From positions 1 to 64,000 of the forward strand of contig NZ_SIRE01000009.1 in assembly GCF_004307995.1 (NCBI RefSeq): a stretch of DNA of 64,000 bases. The letters run 5' to 3'. The translations under genes were made by a program, and so were the position numbers. Positions 53,915-63,331 of the stretch are shown here, in pieces. The number at the start of each line of letters is the position of its first letter. The first letter of the stretch is position 1. Origin of the DNA: Paenibacillus thalictri (GTDB taxonomy: Bacteria > Bacillota > Bacilli > Paenibacillales > NBRC-103111). The notes under the pieces were generated by a model. It did not search any database and was not told the DNA's origin. It was given only the letters and a program-made list of their open reading frames with translations.

Positions 53915-55618
53915 TTATACGCCGCCAGCCGCGGTTTCCGTTCGCTGCTCGGCGGAAGCCTCGCAGAAGCGGGAGTGATTAGCGGCAATGAGCCGGTTGA
54001 TCTGCTCTCTCTTGGCCAGCAGCCATGCCTCCGACCGCGGATATTCGCTGAACGTGATTGGCGTCTGTAAATCGCCTTCCAGCAAAGCCATGACTTCTTC
54101 TCTTCCGATAAAACTTTCCAGCAGACGAAGCGCTCTTAAATCTTGCAAAGCTTCGTAAAACACTTCCATTCGCAGCGACTCGATCGGACCGCCTGCTCCG
54201 GGATATACCAGGAAGGCGTCGCCGGAAGGGAAAGCGTGGCTGGCGTCGGTCTGAACAAATGGGTTCAGCGGTCTTTTCGAATATTGCGAATACCAGAAAT
54301 TGTAACCCCAGTGCAGAAAGCCGGCGGCGTCGAACTTGTACAGCTGGATGCCGATAATCCGGTTTCTCGCCGATGGAATGTTGAAGAAGCGGTTGGATGT
54401 GTTCACTCTCTGCGATACGCAATAATACGTCCATAACGGCCGAACTTGATGCTCGATAAAAGGTTCGATGTGATTGCTTGCCGGAACTGGAATTTTCACC
54501 GCTCCTTGCTCGTAAAACGAATAATCGGACAATGCGTCGATGATCGGGTAAGGGTCCAAGTACTGCCTTGTGAAGCGGCTCAGCTTCTGATATTGCTCCA
54601 GATCGCCGCCCCTCGGTTCGTCGGAATTGTGGAAATAACATCTTTTCTCCAACCCGTGCTGCCGGGTAAACTTCACAAGCTCCGGTAAAAATTGACCGAG
54701 GAAACCGAGATACTCCGGACCGCCCGCGTCCGTCTCCCAGCCGAATATTTTGCGGCGAACGCCATCTTCTTCCGCCATAATTTTGGGTGCATGTTTTGCG
54801 CCCCACTGCGTAAACAGGTGAGAGAATTCGAAATATTCGACACCCAGACGGTTGCACATTTCGACCCAGCGTTTCAATTTGCCGAATGAAAAGTGGTAAG
54901 AATCGCCGTGTTTCTCCACATCAATCAGTTGAACGGTAGGCCGTTCTCCTCCGATGGCCGTGTCCAAAGGAGGCGTAAACAGCGGAGTCAGAGTCATGTT
55001 GATGCCATGCCGGACCGCCGTTTCGATATAACGCTCGATCATCTGCCAGTGGGGCTCGCTGAACACGTCCAAGCCGTAGTAGGTTGCCAGACAGTCCGTA
55101 TGCAGCCATTCCGTGTGTATGAGCTGCTGCTTCGGCAAAGAGGCCCCCACAATATCGAGTTCAAAAGTTTCTGAGCCGATCAGCTTGCCTTCTGCATTTT
55201 GGAACAAGATATGAATATCATATTTCCCGGGTTTCACGTCGCGGTCCGGTTCAACCGTGACCCAGACGGAGCGCCATTGTCCCGGCAGTGCAGCAATCCC
55301 GTCCTCCGGATGAATCGGATACAGCGGATCGGGGAATAATCCCGGCGTTTTGCGGAGCACATGCTCGTCGGAGTTTTGCAGGTAAGGCAGCTCCGAAGGA
55401 GCCAGCCCTACCGCCCGAAGCGATATCCGCGCGTTGATTGGAGAACTCGCGTTCACCTCAACCGACTTGATCAGCAAGGCGGCGCGATAAGCCACCTGGA
55501 ACGAATAAGTTTCTTTTTTGAGCGCGCTGCCGGCTGAATAAGGTTCGGCGGTCAACTCCTCATCGGCGAACACTTTAGTTAATGAGCTTAAACATCTGGT
55601 TTCCAGCAAGTCTGTCAT
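53915..55618 (-). CDS. DUF4091 domain protein, probable glycan-processing enzyme
   Basis: This 567-aa cytosolic-looking protein has an N-terminal beta-sandwich (about 1-165, including LPGQWRSVWVTVEPDRDVKP) and a large TIM-barrel-like DUF4091 region with LTPLFTPPLD, YFHNSDEPRGGDL (acidic pair) and HWGYNFWYSQY. DUF4091 proteins are glycoside-hydrolase-like, but no activity is established. I start at ATG 55618 behind AGAGAGGTGGAG. It begins 13 bp after the sulfatase stop and is the last gene of locus II, so it probably works on the same imported glycan. Confidence 0.8.
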   Translation of the reverse strand: MTDLLETRCLSSLTKVFADEELTAEPYSAGSALKKETYSFQVAYRAALLIKSVEVNASSPINARISLRAVGLAPSELPYLQNSDEHVLRKTPGLFPDPLYPIHPEDGIAALPGQWRSVWVTVEPDRDVKPGKYDIHILFQNAEGKLIGSETFELDIVGASLPKQQLIHTEWLHTDCLATYYGLDVFSEPHWQMIERYIETAVRHGINMTLTPLFTPPLDTAIGGERPTVQLIDVEKHGDSYHFSFGKLKRWVEMCNRLGVEYFEFSHLFTQWGAKHAPKIMAEEDGVRRKIFGWETDAGGPEYLGFLGQFLPELVKFTRQHGLEKRCYFHNSDEPRGGDLEQYQKLSRFTRQYLDPYPIIDALSDYSFYEQGAVKIPVPASNHIEPFIEHQVRPLWTYYCVSQRVNTSNRFFNIPSARNRIIGIQLYKFDAAGFLHWGYNFWYSQYSKRPLNPFVQTDASHAFPSGDAFLVYPGAGGPIESLRMEVFYEALQDLRALRLLESFIGREEVMALLEGDLQTPITFSEYPRSEAWLLAKREQINRLIAANHSRFCEASAEQRTETAAGGV

Positions 55619-55631
55619 GCGCTCCACCTCT

Positions 55632-57026
55632 CTAGCTGAATGCTTGTTTTCCTTTCCCGGCCGGTCCGGCAAGCGACAGCTGCCCTCCGCCGCGAACCGG
55701 CTCCCGTACTCCGTCCAGATTCAGATCGACATAACGGACGAACCAATCGTCGAGTTCGCCCTTCAACAGTTCGACTTGTTCGCGATATAACGGATCGTCG
55801 ATCAGATTGCGGCGCTCATCCGGATCCGCCGCCAAATGATACAACTCATGCGGTCCGTAAGGATACCGGTGCACGTACTTCCATTCCTGTGTACGCACCA
55901 TCCGCACCGGCCCGTATTCATCGCAGATGAACACACGATCGCGTTCCGCCGTCTCTTTCCCAAGCAGCAGCGCTGCGCAGCTTCTGCCGGGCAGCGCAGC
56001 GCTCCCCTCATGCTCGAAGCCCAAATAATCAAGCAGCGTCGGCATAAAATCGTACCCGCTCACCAGCGCGGAGCATACCGTTCCTTGAGGAATCGTGCCG
56101 GGCTGACTGAAGATGGCCGGTACTTTAACGGAGCTGTCGTACATATTCAGCGGGAAGGTACCGTTGCCTTTTCCCCAAAATCCGTGCTGGCCGCAGCTAA
56201 ACCCGTTGTCGCCCATAAAGACGACAAGCGTATCTTCTCTGAGGCCTTTCTCCTCCAGCTTGTCGAGCAGCCGTCCGATCTGCGCATCCATGGCCGTTAC
56301 AGCGGCGAAGTAACCCTTCAGGTTCTCGCGCCAGTCGGTGCCCCACGGCGGATTCGGAATCGCCCATGGATGGGCCGGCTCCTGCGGGCAAGATTCGAAT
56401 GGGCAATCGTCGTACAGCGCCACGAATAGTTCGGGATGATTGCCGATCCACGGGCTGTGCGGCGCGGTATAATGAACGCTTAAGTAAAAGGGCTGCGCCC
56501 CGTCCATACGGTCCAAAAATTGCAGCGCATCGTCCGTAATCACATCCGTCACATATTCCGGCTCGACGACCGTTTGGCCGTCCCGAATCATCGGCGCATT
56601 GTAGTAGGGACTGCCTCCGGATTGGTGCACAAACCAATGCACAAATCCTTTCTGCGGCGTCATGCTGTCGCCCAGGTGCCATTTGCCGCTCAGTCCGCAC
56701 ACATACCCGTTATCCGCTAAAATATCGGTATAGCCGATCTGTCCTTCCAAATAACGGATCGATCCGTCGCCCATATTGCCTTGCCGAATCCAATCGTGCA
56801 CGCCGTGCTGGGAAGGGATACGTCCGGTGAGCAGAGAAGCTCTGGCCGGAGAGCAGACGGGCGAAGCGCAGAAAAAGTTGTCAAACCTCATGCCCGTCGC
56901 CGCCAGCCGGTCCAAATGCGGAGTCTGTATTTCGCGGTTGCCGGCGCAGCCCATCGCCCAAGCTCCCTGATCGTCCGAAAGAATGAATACTACGTTAGGT
57001 TTGTTTGTACGCTGAGCCGTTGTCAT
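55632..57026 (-). CDS. Cys-type sulfatase
   Basis: This 464-aa sulfatase of the alkaline phosphatase superfamily has the formylglycine signature C-x-P-x-R in ASPVCSPARASLLTGR (Cys58), metal ligands in FILSDDQGAW (D18, D19), HWLGD-like KWHLGDSM and the second metal site MGDNGFSCGQHG. The Cys must be converted to formylglycine by a maturase that is not encoded in this window. No signal peptide is visible, so it acts in the cytoplasm after import of a sulfated sugar. It lies 18 bp after the binding-protein gene, in the same operon. Confidence 0.93.
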   Translation of the reverse strand: MTTAQRTNKPNVVFILSDDQGAWAMGCAGNREIQTPHLDRLAATGMRFDNFFCASPVCSPARASLLTGRIPSQHGVHDWIRQGNMGDGSIRYLEGQIGYTDILADNGYVCGLSGKWHLGDSMTPQKGFVHWFVHQSGGSPYYNAPMIRDGQTVVEPEYVTDVITDDALQFLDRMDGAQPFYLSVHYTAPHSPWIGNHPELFVALYDDCPFESCPQEPAHPWAIPNPPWGTDWRENLKGYFAAVTAMDAQIGRLLDKLEEKGLREDTLVVFMGDNGFSCGQHGFWGKGNGTFPLNMYDSSVKVPAIFSQPGTIPQGTVCSALVSGYDFMPTLLDYLGFEHEGSAALPGRSCAALLLGKETAERDRVFICDEYGPVRMVRTQEWKYVHRYPYGPHELYHLAADPDERRNLIDDPLYREQVELLKGELDDWFVRYVDLNLDGVREPVRGGGQLSLAGPAGKGKQAFS

Positions 57027-57044
57027 GCTTCCACTCCGTTGCTT

Positions 57045-58562
57045 TTATTTTTTGGCCGCCTTGTACGCGGCAGTCACTTCCTGCAAAATTTTGTTTCCGC
57101 CTTGATCGCGCCATTTCTTGGACAACTCGGCAATACCTGCGTCGATGTCGATTTTGCCGGTCAGCATGTTCATAAAATATTGGTTTTGCAGCTCGTTGAC
57201 GACACCGCCGAATTCCGTCTCCGCCGCTGTGGTTACATTGACGAGGTTAGGCACCATATATTTTGTCGCGATCGTCACCGATTCTTTGGCGCGGTCGGCT
57301 TGCGGTTCCGTTTGCGGCAAATAGTTTTGCGTCAGCGGCCACATGACGCTGCCCCATGCGAGCGGGTGAGACCAGCCGCTTGGCGCAAAGCTGTCTTTGG
57401 CGCGTTCCGCTTCGTTATACGTAATTTTATCTCCCTGCTTGGTGTAATGCACGTTTTCGATGCCAAGCTCCAGCAGCTGGCGGCCTTCCTTGGAGAGCAT
57501 AAACTCGATGAACTTGGCCGCTTTCTCCGGATTTTTGGCTCCTTTGGTCACTGCGGTGAACAACCCGGTTTTCGGCGCGCCGACCATCCCGGCTTTGCCT
57601 TCCGGTCCTGCGGGCGGGGCCATGTATCCGAGCTTGCCTTTCGGATTTACTTTTTGCAAGCTGGTTTCAATCCGGTTGACGTGACGGAACATGCTGGCGT
57701 CCATAAAACCGGCTTTTCCCTGATAAAATTTTTGCTCTTTCATCTGCAGATCGTTCAGCATAAATTCGGGATCAAGCAGTTTTTCATCCCACAGCTGCTT
57801 AATATACGTCATGCCTTTTTTGAAAGCGGGATGCTCGAATTTCGGGATCACATTTTGCTTGTCATCCAGCGCCCAATCACCATATGGCATACCGTAAGCG
57901 TAAAAGATGAAGTCGAGGCCGGCCGGACCGGGCTTGCGTGTCGTAAATCCGTATGCGCCTTTTTTATCGGGATCTTTAGCGACCGTTTCCTTCAGGGTGT
58001 TGCGGAATTCATCCAGCGTCTTCGGAGGCTGCAGGCCCAGTGATTCCAGCCAATCGGCCCGATAGCCAAGCAAATAATTCGACTTTTCCAGCTCAAGGAA
58101 AGGGTACCCGTAATATTTGCCGTCCACCGCGGTCCAGCTTAGCTTGCTCTCCAGCCGTTCCTTCACCGTCGGCATATCCTTCAAATAATCGTTGATCGGT
58201 ACGAGAAGGCCTTCCTTAATCCATTGCGACAGCGAATTGGACGGGTAATTGATTGTCACGATGTCCGGAATGTCGCCTGTGGCCATCGCCACGTTGATTT
58301 TATCGTAAGCGCCTTCCGGAACGACCTTAAAAGTCAGATCGATGCCGAGCCGTTTGTTGATTTCCGCAACGATGCGGTCATCCGGCTTAATGCTGCTCGC
58401 GGCAACGTCCCCCGTCGTCATAAAAACAATTTTCGTCGGAGCATCGCTTTTTTTGCCGGAGCTTTCGGGTGTGGCGTCCGGTTTGCTCGAACAGGCCGCC
58501 AGCATAGGCAGCAGCATGGAAACGGTGACGATAACGGATGTTGTTTTTCCTATATGTTTCAT
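57045..58562 (-). CDS. Sugar ABC transporter substrate-binding lipoprotein (locus II)
   Basis: This 505-aa family 1 solute-binding lipoprotein has the signal peptide and lipobox MLAAC at residues 20-24 (MLLPMLAACSSKP). The mature part has the LipO/YtcQ-type fold with DRIVAEINKRLGIDLTFKVV, PDIVTINYPSN and TKTGLFTAVTKGA-like sequence. It should capture the glycan substrate of locus II. AGGGAGGC precedes the ATG on the minus strand. It follows the two permease genes and precedes the sulfatase. Confidence 0.93.
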   Translation of the reverse strand: MKHIGKTTSVIVTVSMLLPMLAACSSKPDATPESSGKKSDAPTKIVFMTTGDVAASSIKPDDRIVAEINKRLGIDLTFKVVPEGAYDKINVAMATGDIPDIVTINYPSNSLSQWIKEGLLVPINDYLKDMPTVKERLESKLSWTAVDGKYYGYPFLELEKSNYLLGYRADWLESLGLQPPKTLDEFRNTLKETVAKDPDKKGAYGFTTRKPGPAGLDFIFYAYGMPYGDWALDDKQNVIPKFEHPAFKKGMTYIKQLWDEKLLDPEFMLNDLQMKEQKFYQGKAGFMDASMFRHVNRIETSLQKVNPKGKLGYMAPPAGPEGKAGMVGAPKTGLFTAVTKGAKNPEKAAKFIEFMLSKEGRQLLELGIENVHYTKQGDKITYNEAERAKDSFAPSGWSHPLAWGSVMWPLTQNYLPQTEPQADRAKESVTIATKYMVPNLVNVTTAAETEFGGVVNELQNQYFMNMLTGKIDIDAGIAELSKKWRDQGGNKILQEVTAAYKAAKK

Positions 58563-58606
58563 AAATAGAGCCTCCCTTTTGATTTTCCGTGATAATGCGG
58601 CTTCGC

Positions 58607-59476
58607 TTACTCTTTAACCGCTCCTAATGTAACGCCTTGCACAAAATATTTTTGGAAAAACGGATAAATCAGCATCACGGGAATCGCCGACAGCATGATG
58701 GAAGCCATCTTGATCGACTGCCCCAGCAGAAACGGATTGTCTCCGCCGCCTTGGAAGCTTGCTTCGTTCTCCAGCAGCATCGCCCGCATAAACAGCTGGA
58801 GCGGCCACTTCTCTTTATCCGTAATATACATCACGGCGGTGAAAAACTCGTTCCAGCGGAACACCGCATAAAACAAACTGACGGTTGCGATGGCAGGCAG
58901 CGACAGCGGCACGACGATCCGGAACAGCACCCCGATGTCGTTGCAGCCGTCCATCCGCGCCGATTCTTCAAGACTTTCCGGAATGGATTGCAGGAAGGAG
59001 CGCATCACAATCAAGTTGTACGTGCTAAGTGCCGTCGGAACGATGAGGGACCATACCGAATTCATCATGCCGAGCTGCTTGATGACCATATACGTGGGGA
59101 TGAGGCCGCCGTTAAACATCATCGTAAACACGATCAGGAACAGAAACAGCCGTCTTCCTTTCAGTTCCTTTTTGGTCAAGGCGTAGGCCGCCATCAAGGT
59201 AACGACAATGCTGATCAGCGTGCCTACAGCAGTAACGAATATCGTAACCCCGTAGGAGGACCACAGCTCTTTCATTTTAAAAATATAAGCGTAAGCTTCG
59301 AATGTAATCGTTTTCGGGAAAAGGTGCACATTGGACGCCAAGCTTTCGTCGAGCGGTATGATCGAAACGATCAGCGAATCCCAGAATGGATACAGCGTGG
59401 CCAAAGCGATCAGCGACATGATCAAATAATTAGCGGCATCAAATGTTTTGCTTGCCAAACCGCGTCTCATTCCCAT
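58607..59476 (-). CDS. Carbohydrate ABC transporter permease, LplC/YtcP type (locus II)
   Basis: This 289-aa six-helix permease has the EAA loop EESARMDGCNDIGVLFRIVV and the terminus KYFVQGVTLGAVKE. It is the MalG-like half of the pair. Its start lies 1 bp after the LplB-type stop, so the two are translationally coupled. As in locus I no ATPase is encoded nearby. Confidence 0.93.
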   Translation of the reverse strand: MGMRRGLASKTFDAANYLIMSLIALATLYPFWDSLIVSIIPLDESLASNVHLFPKTITFEAYAYIFKMKELWSSYGVTIFVTAVGTLISIVVTLMAAYALTKKELKGRRLFLFLIVFTMMFNGGLIPTYMVIKQLGMMNSVWSLIVPTALSTYNLIVMRSFLQSIPESLEESARMDGCNDIGVLFRIVVPLSLPAIATVSLFYAVFRWNEFFTAVMYITDKEKWPLQLFMRAMLLENEASFQGGGDNPFLLGQSIKMASIMLSAIPVMLIYPFFQKYFVQGVTLGAVKE

Positions 59477-59477
59477 G

Positions 59478-60449
59478 TTAGTAAACCCCCTGTTCGCCCG
59501 TCATCCGGGCCAGCTTGTTGGCAGCCACCAGGAGGAGGAAGTTGATGACCGATTTAAACAATCCGACCGCCGCAGCCAGGCTGAATCGACCTTCGGTCAA
59601 ACCGATCCGGTAGACGTAGGTGTCGATGATGTCGGAAACCGCATAAACCGCAGGGTGATACAAGATGAAAATTTGCTCAAAACCCGCTTCCATTAAGTGA
59701 CCGATTCGTAAAATCAGCAGGATGACAATTGTGCTTTGGATGCAAGGGAGCGTGATGTGGACAACACGGCGCCAGCGGTTGGCTCCGTCTATAGCGGCCG
59801 CTTCGTACAACTGCGGATTAACGCCGGTCAGCGCCGCCATGTAGATGATCGTATTCCAGCCGAACTCTTTCCAAATCATCGACCAGACCAAGGTGCCGCG
59901 GAAATGCTGCTCGTCGCTTAAGAAGCCGACCGGCGATCCGCCGAACGCCTGGATCAGTTTATTGACAACTCCGCTGTCGGTGGACAGCAGATTGATCAGC
60001 AGTCCGCCTAATATGACCCAAGAAATAAAGTGAGGCAAATAAATAATTGTTTGTACCGTTCTCTTGAAAGCGACAAGCCGGATTTCATTCATCAGCAGCG
60101 CTACAATAATCGGCAGCGGAAACCCGAACACCAGCCGGTATAAGCTGATCACGATCGTATTCCATAAGACGTCCCAAAATTTATCCAACGAAAACAAGTA
60201 CTCAAAATGCTTGAAGCCCGCCCACGGGCTGCCGAGAATGCCTTTGGTGATGCTGAAGTCCTTAAATGCGATCAGCGCTCCGTACATCGGATAATAATGA
60301 AACACCCCGTAAAACAGCAATGCCGGCAGCAGCATCAAATATAAATACCGGTGAACCCAAATTTGTCTCCCAAACATGCTGCGTTTGGTCATTCGTCCTT
60401 TCGAACGAATACCCGCTCCGTTGTTGGCTATGGGAGTAGTCATGGGCAT
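59478..60449 (-). CDS. Carbohydrate ABC transporter permease, LplB type (locus II)
   Basis: This 323-aa MalF-like permease has the LplB signature YLYLMLLPALLFYGVFHYYP, FKDFSITKGILGSPWAGFKH and the EAA loop YEAAAIDGANRWRRVVHITL; it ends TGEQGVY. I start at ATG 60449, immediately downstream of AAGGAGG; the longer frame to 60548 would run through the promoter region and the cre-like site. It is the first structural gene of locus II, downstream of its regulator on the same strand. Confidence 0.92.
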   Translation of the reverse strand: MPMTTPIANNGAGIRSKGRMTKRSMFGRQIWVHRYLYLMLLPALLFYGVFHYYPMYGALIAFKDFSITKGILGSPWAGFKHFEYLFSLDKFWDVLWNTIVISLYRLVFGFPLPIIVALLMNEIRLVAFKRTVQTIIYLPHFISWVILGGLLINLLSTDSGVVNKLIQAFGGSPVGFLSDEQHFRGTLVWSMIWKEFGWNTIIYMAALTGVNPQLYEAAAIDGANRWRRVVHITLPCIQSTIVILLILRIGHLMEAGFEQIFILYHPAVYAVSDIIDTYVYRIGLTEGRFSLAAAVGLFKSVINFLLLVAANKLARMTGEQGVY

Positions 60450-60473
60450 AATAAAACCTCCTTCTCCATTTAA

Positions 60474-60489
60474 TTGTAAGCGCATCCAA
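60474..60489. promoter_or_regulatory. Candidate CcpA cre site
   Basis: TTGTAAGCGCATCCAA matches the Bacillus cre consensus WTGNAANCGNWNNCAW at every defined position. It lies 25 bp upstream of the locus II permease start codon, where CcpA binding would repress the operon in glucose. Confidence 0.6.
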
Positions 60490-60621
60490 TCGTAAGGCTC
60501 GGATACTCCCGGGCGGCGATTGCGTCTCGAACGCCCTGTAGTTGTCATGGTATAGGAGAAGGTGGCCGGGGAAAAGATTCAATCCCGGATCATTGGTATG
60601 AAATGTTCGCTTCTTCAGGTA

Positions 60622-62967
60622 TCAAATCTTCAGATTGGTGTCATTTGTGGTGTTTGTACCGTCTGCGAGGCGTTCGAATACCCCCATTTTGCGGTATTCG
60701 GTCGGCGTCATGCCGAAGCTTTTTTTGAAAGCACGAATCATATTTTGCTTTTGTCCGAACCCGCTGGCGGCGGCGATGTCGATAATATTACCGTTGGTTT
60801 CTTTCAAGAGACGGCACGCCTCCTGCAGCCGAATTTCCGCCAAATACTCCCCGAACGTCCAGCCGGACACTTCTTTAAACACTTTGCTGAAATAATGGGC
60901 ATTCATGAAGACGGCGTCCGCTACGGACTGCAAGGTGTGCGGTTCGGCGCAGCTGCCGCGGATGTATTCGGTCACTTTTTGCACAAGCTCGGCGTTTTTA
61001 TTGTCTCTTTTACGCTGAATGTAGTCCGCGGTCTGCTCCATAATCGTATGGAACCACGTCTGCATCATGGGCATGGAGGCTTGTCTGCCGAATTCGTAGT
61101 AGATGTTGTACCCGGGACCAAATACGTCTTCGATTTGCCCGTTTAATTCAAAGATGACCGTCACGATCCCGTTCACCATATCGGTCAAAATCATATGTTT
61201 ATACTGATGGCCGGTGGCATGCTGCCCATTTAGCTGCTCCATGATACTGTCTTTGATGTCCAGCGCTTTATCCAGATGTCCCGTTTTCAGCTCGCTCATC
61301 ATCTTGTCGGCGGCATTGCGGTAAGCGATAAATGCGTTGCGGTTGACAGAGTCCAACATGAGGTCACGAATCGAAATCAGGCTGCCGATGCCTTCCATCC
61401 GCTCGTACAGCAGCGCTTCTTGAGCTTCGTTGTAGGAAAGGTGGATATCTCGGGCTTGCTCGTAATAACCGCCGATCCCGATGGAGGTGAGCAGGGCCAA
61501 TTGCTCCTCCACTTGCGTGCGGATATAAACGGCGATTTCTCGCGCCTTGTCCAGCGCCTCCGATTCGGCAGCGCCATCGTCAAAATTAAGCAGCACAATC
61601 TCGCGTTTCTGCACCTCGTTGATCACCACTCCGCGGGCGTAAAGCGCAATCGCTTCTTCGCATATCGCGCGAATGTGATAACTCGCCATGTTAATCAGCT
61701 GCTCCTGCGAGCCGTTTGGCTGCTCCTTATCATGAACCCTCAGCACAAGCACCAAATAATGCTGCGGCGTCAAATCCAGCTTGTAATATTCGATTTGCCG
61801 TTTCGTTTCTTCCGCATCGGCCGGTTTGCCCAGAACCAAGTTCAGCAGAAAGTGATCGCGCAAAATGAGCTCATTCTCAAGAAATTGGCTGCGGAATTTC
61901 TCATTTTGGTTCCATAAGTTATCAAATGAACGTTGGATGTAGCTGAATTCGTCTTTAAAAGCCGATACGTCGCCCAACTGGTTCATACGCGGGCTGATCG
62001 CCTGCATCATCTTTTTGATCGGACTGTAGTGCCGTCCGGAAACAAGCGCCATCAGCAGAAGGCCCACTGCGAGACATAAGCCGGAAATGGTCAGCGTCAT
62101 TTGCAGCACGGCGTTTGATTTTTGAAATACTTCCTTGGAAGGATTAAGCGCTACATACTGCCAGCCGTTAAAGTCGGAAATGATATACGAGACGAACATT
62201 TCGGTCCCGTTCATGTTTTCGATCAAATAACCTTCTTTGTTCCCCTTCATCTTGCGGGAATCCGCGGCGTCCAGCCGGGTAAACAGGATGCTTTTATCTT
62301 TATATGACAGCACGTGCCCGTCCCGGTTGATAATCGCCACATTGCCTAACTTGCGGTTGTTGATGTTGATGACGGCATCATAAAGCAAGTCTTCCTTCAG
62401 ATTAATGACGAGTATGCCGGCTTTGCCCCGATCCGAGGCCGGCACGCTAGTCACATAGCTGATAATATTTTCTTTGGAGCCGCTCGCGCTGACCAGTTCG
62501 CTCGTATCGTACCAGTTGGAGAAAACCGGCTCATCCAAAAAACGCCGGATCGAAGACGCATACCAGAATCCGTCCAGATCCACGATGCCCGAGTTGGAAA
62601 TGACCTTGCCGTTTGCCGTGCTGTATAAATAGACGGACTGAATATAACGCGAGGAGGCCACCTTGTCGCGAAACGTATCGTTAATATTTTCCAGGAAACG
62701 GTATTCTTCGTTCATATCCCATTTTAACCAAAGCGCTCTTTGCACGTCCCGGTTTAATATGAGCGAAGAGGCCGTCTGCTGAATTTCCCCTAAAGCGATT
62801 TCAACAATTTTTTTCGTTTGCCCCAAAATTTCAATATTGGATGAGTACACTTCCTGCTTTAGCGTGCTGTTGACATAACTGTATACCAACGTGCCGGTAA
62901 CCAGCGTAATAAACAGCACAGCCGCGATCAGACTAAGAAGCAGCCGCTTAAAAACGGTACGCCGCAT
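60622..62967 (-). CDS. Membrane-anchored AraC-family regulator (locus II)
   Basis: This 781-aa sensor-regulator has transmembrane helices at about 9-31 and 295-316, an extracellular Cache-like domain between them (including YLYSTANGKVISNSGIVDLD), a HAMP-like linker, and a C-terminal AraC helix-turn-helix (about 680-770, LQSVADAVFMNAHYFSKVFK, AAASGFGQKQNMIRAFKKSF). ATG 62967 follows AAAGGGGAA; the GTG at 62982 would put that site inside the gene. It is upstream of, and on the same strand as, the transporter/sulfatase operon that it probably activates. Confidence 0.9.
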   Translation of the reverse strand: MRRTVFKRLLLSLIAAVLFITLVTGTLVYSYVNSTLKQEVYSSNIEILGQTKKIVEIALGEIQQTASSLILNRDVQRALWLKWDMNEEYRFLENINDTFRDKVASSRYIQSVYLYSTANGKVISNSGIVDLDGFWYASSIRRFLDEPVFSNWYDTSELVSASGSKENIISYVTSVPASDRGKAGILVINLKEDLLYDAVININNRKLGNVAIINRDGHVLSYKDKSILFTRLDAADSRKMKGNKEGYLIENMNGTEMFVSYIISDFNGWQYVALNPSKEVFQKSNAVLQMTLTISGLCLAVGLLLMALVSGRHYSPIKKMMQAISPRMNQLGDVSAFKDEFSYIQRSFDNLWNQNEKFRSQFLENELILRDHFLLNLVLGKPADAEETKRQIEYYKLDLTPQHYLVLVLRVHDKEQPNGSQEQLINMASYHIRAICEEAIALYARGVVINEVQKREIVLLNFDDGAAESEALDKAREIAVYIRTQVEEQLALLTSIGIGGYYEQARDIHLSYNEAQEALLYERMEGIGSLISIRDLMLDSVNRNAFIAYRNAADKMMSELKTGHLDKALDIKDSIMEQLNGQHATGHQYKHMILTDMVNGIVTVIFELNGQIEDVFGPGYNIYYEFGRQASMPMMQTWFHTIMEQTADYIQRKRDNKNAELVQKVTEYIRGSCAEPHTLQSVADAVFMNAHYFSKVFKEVSGWTFGEYLAEIRLQEACRLLKETNGNIIDIAAASGFGQKQNMIRAFKKSFGMTPTEYRKMGVFERLADGTNTTNDTNLKI

Positions 62968-63261
62968 AAATTCCCCTTTCACTCACATGAAAATGCGCAT
63001 AGGATTCCAGATTTATGTGTTCATGGTACTTCAATTATAACGGCTTATGCCATAAGCACTCAATGACAGGATTTGACAATGACATCTGGAGGGGAGCAGT
63101 AAGCAGGTTCGCTGGGGATATTGGTGTTTTAGAGAAAGATGGTACGGGAGGGGTGTTTGGTAATTATGTCGAAACAAACGTTAATGGAAGAACGGTCATG
63201 CAGGGGGGCCTATCTGGGCTAGACAGAAGGCGAGAGGTTACCGGGAACCATCCGCATAGTT

Positions 63262-63298
63262 AGCGGGCTTGCGTGGCGATGCAAAGCCCGCTTTTTTT
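63262..63298 (+). terminator. Orphan plus-strand terminator
   Basis: AGCGGGCTT and AAAGCCCGCT pair over 9-10 bp and are followed by T7. No plus-strand gene is evident in 62968-63261; a GTG-poor 82-codon frame (63015-63263) has no ribosome binding site. The signal may end an unannotated small RNA or be left from a lost gene. Confidence 0.7.
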
Positions 63299-63331
63299 GT
63301 GTCTGGCGGCGGTCTCTCTGACAAATTTCCG

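Noticed and set aside
53648-54070. 140-codon plus-strand frame over the end of the DUF4091 gene
   Set aside because: It begins inside the inverted repeat, has no ribosome binding site and is antisense to a well-supported gene.
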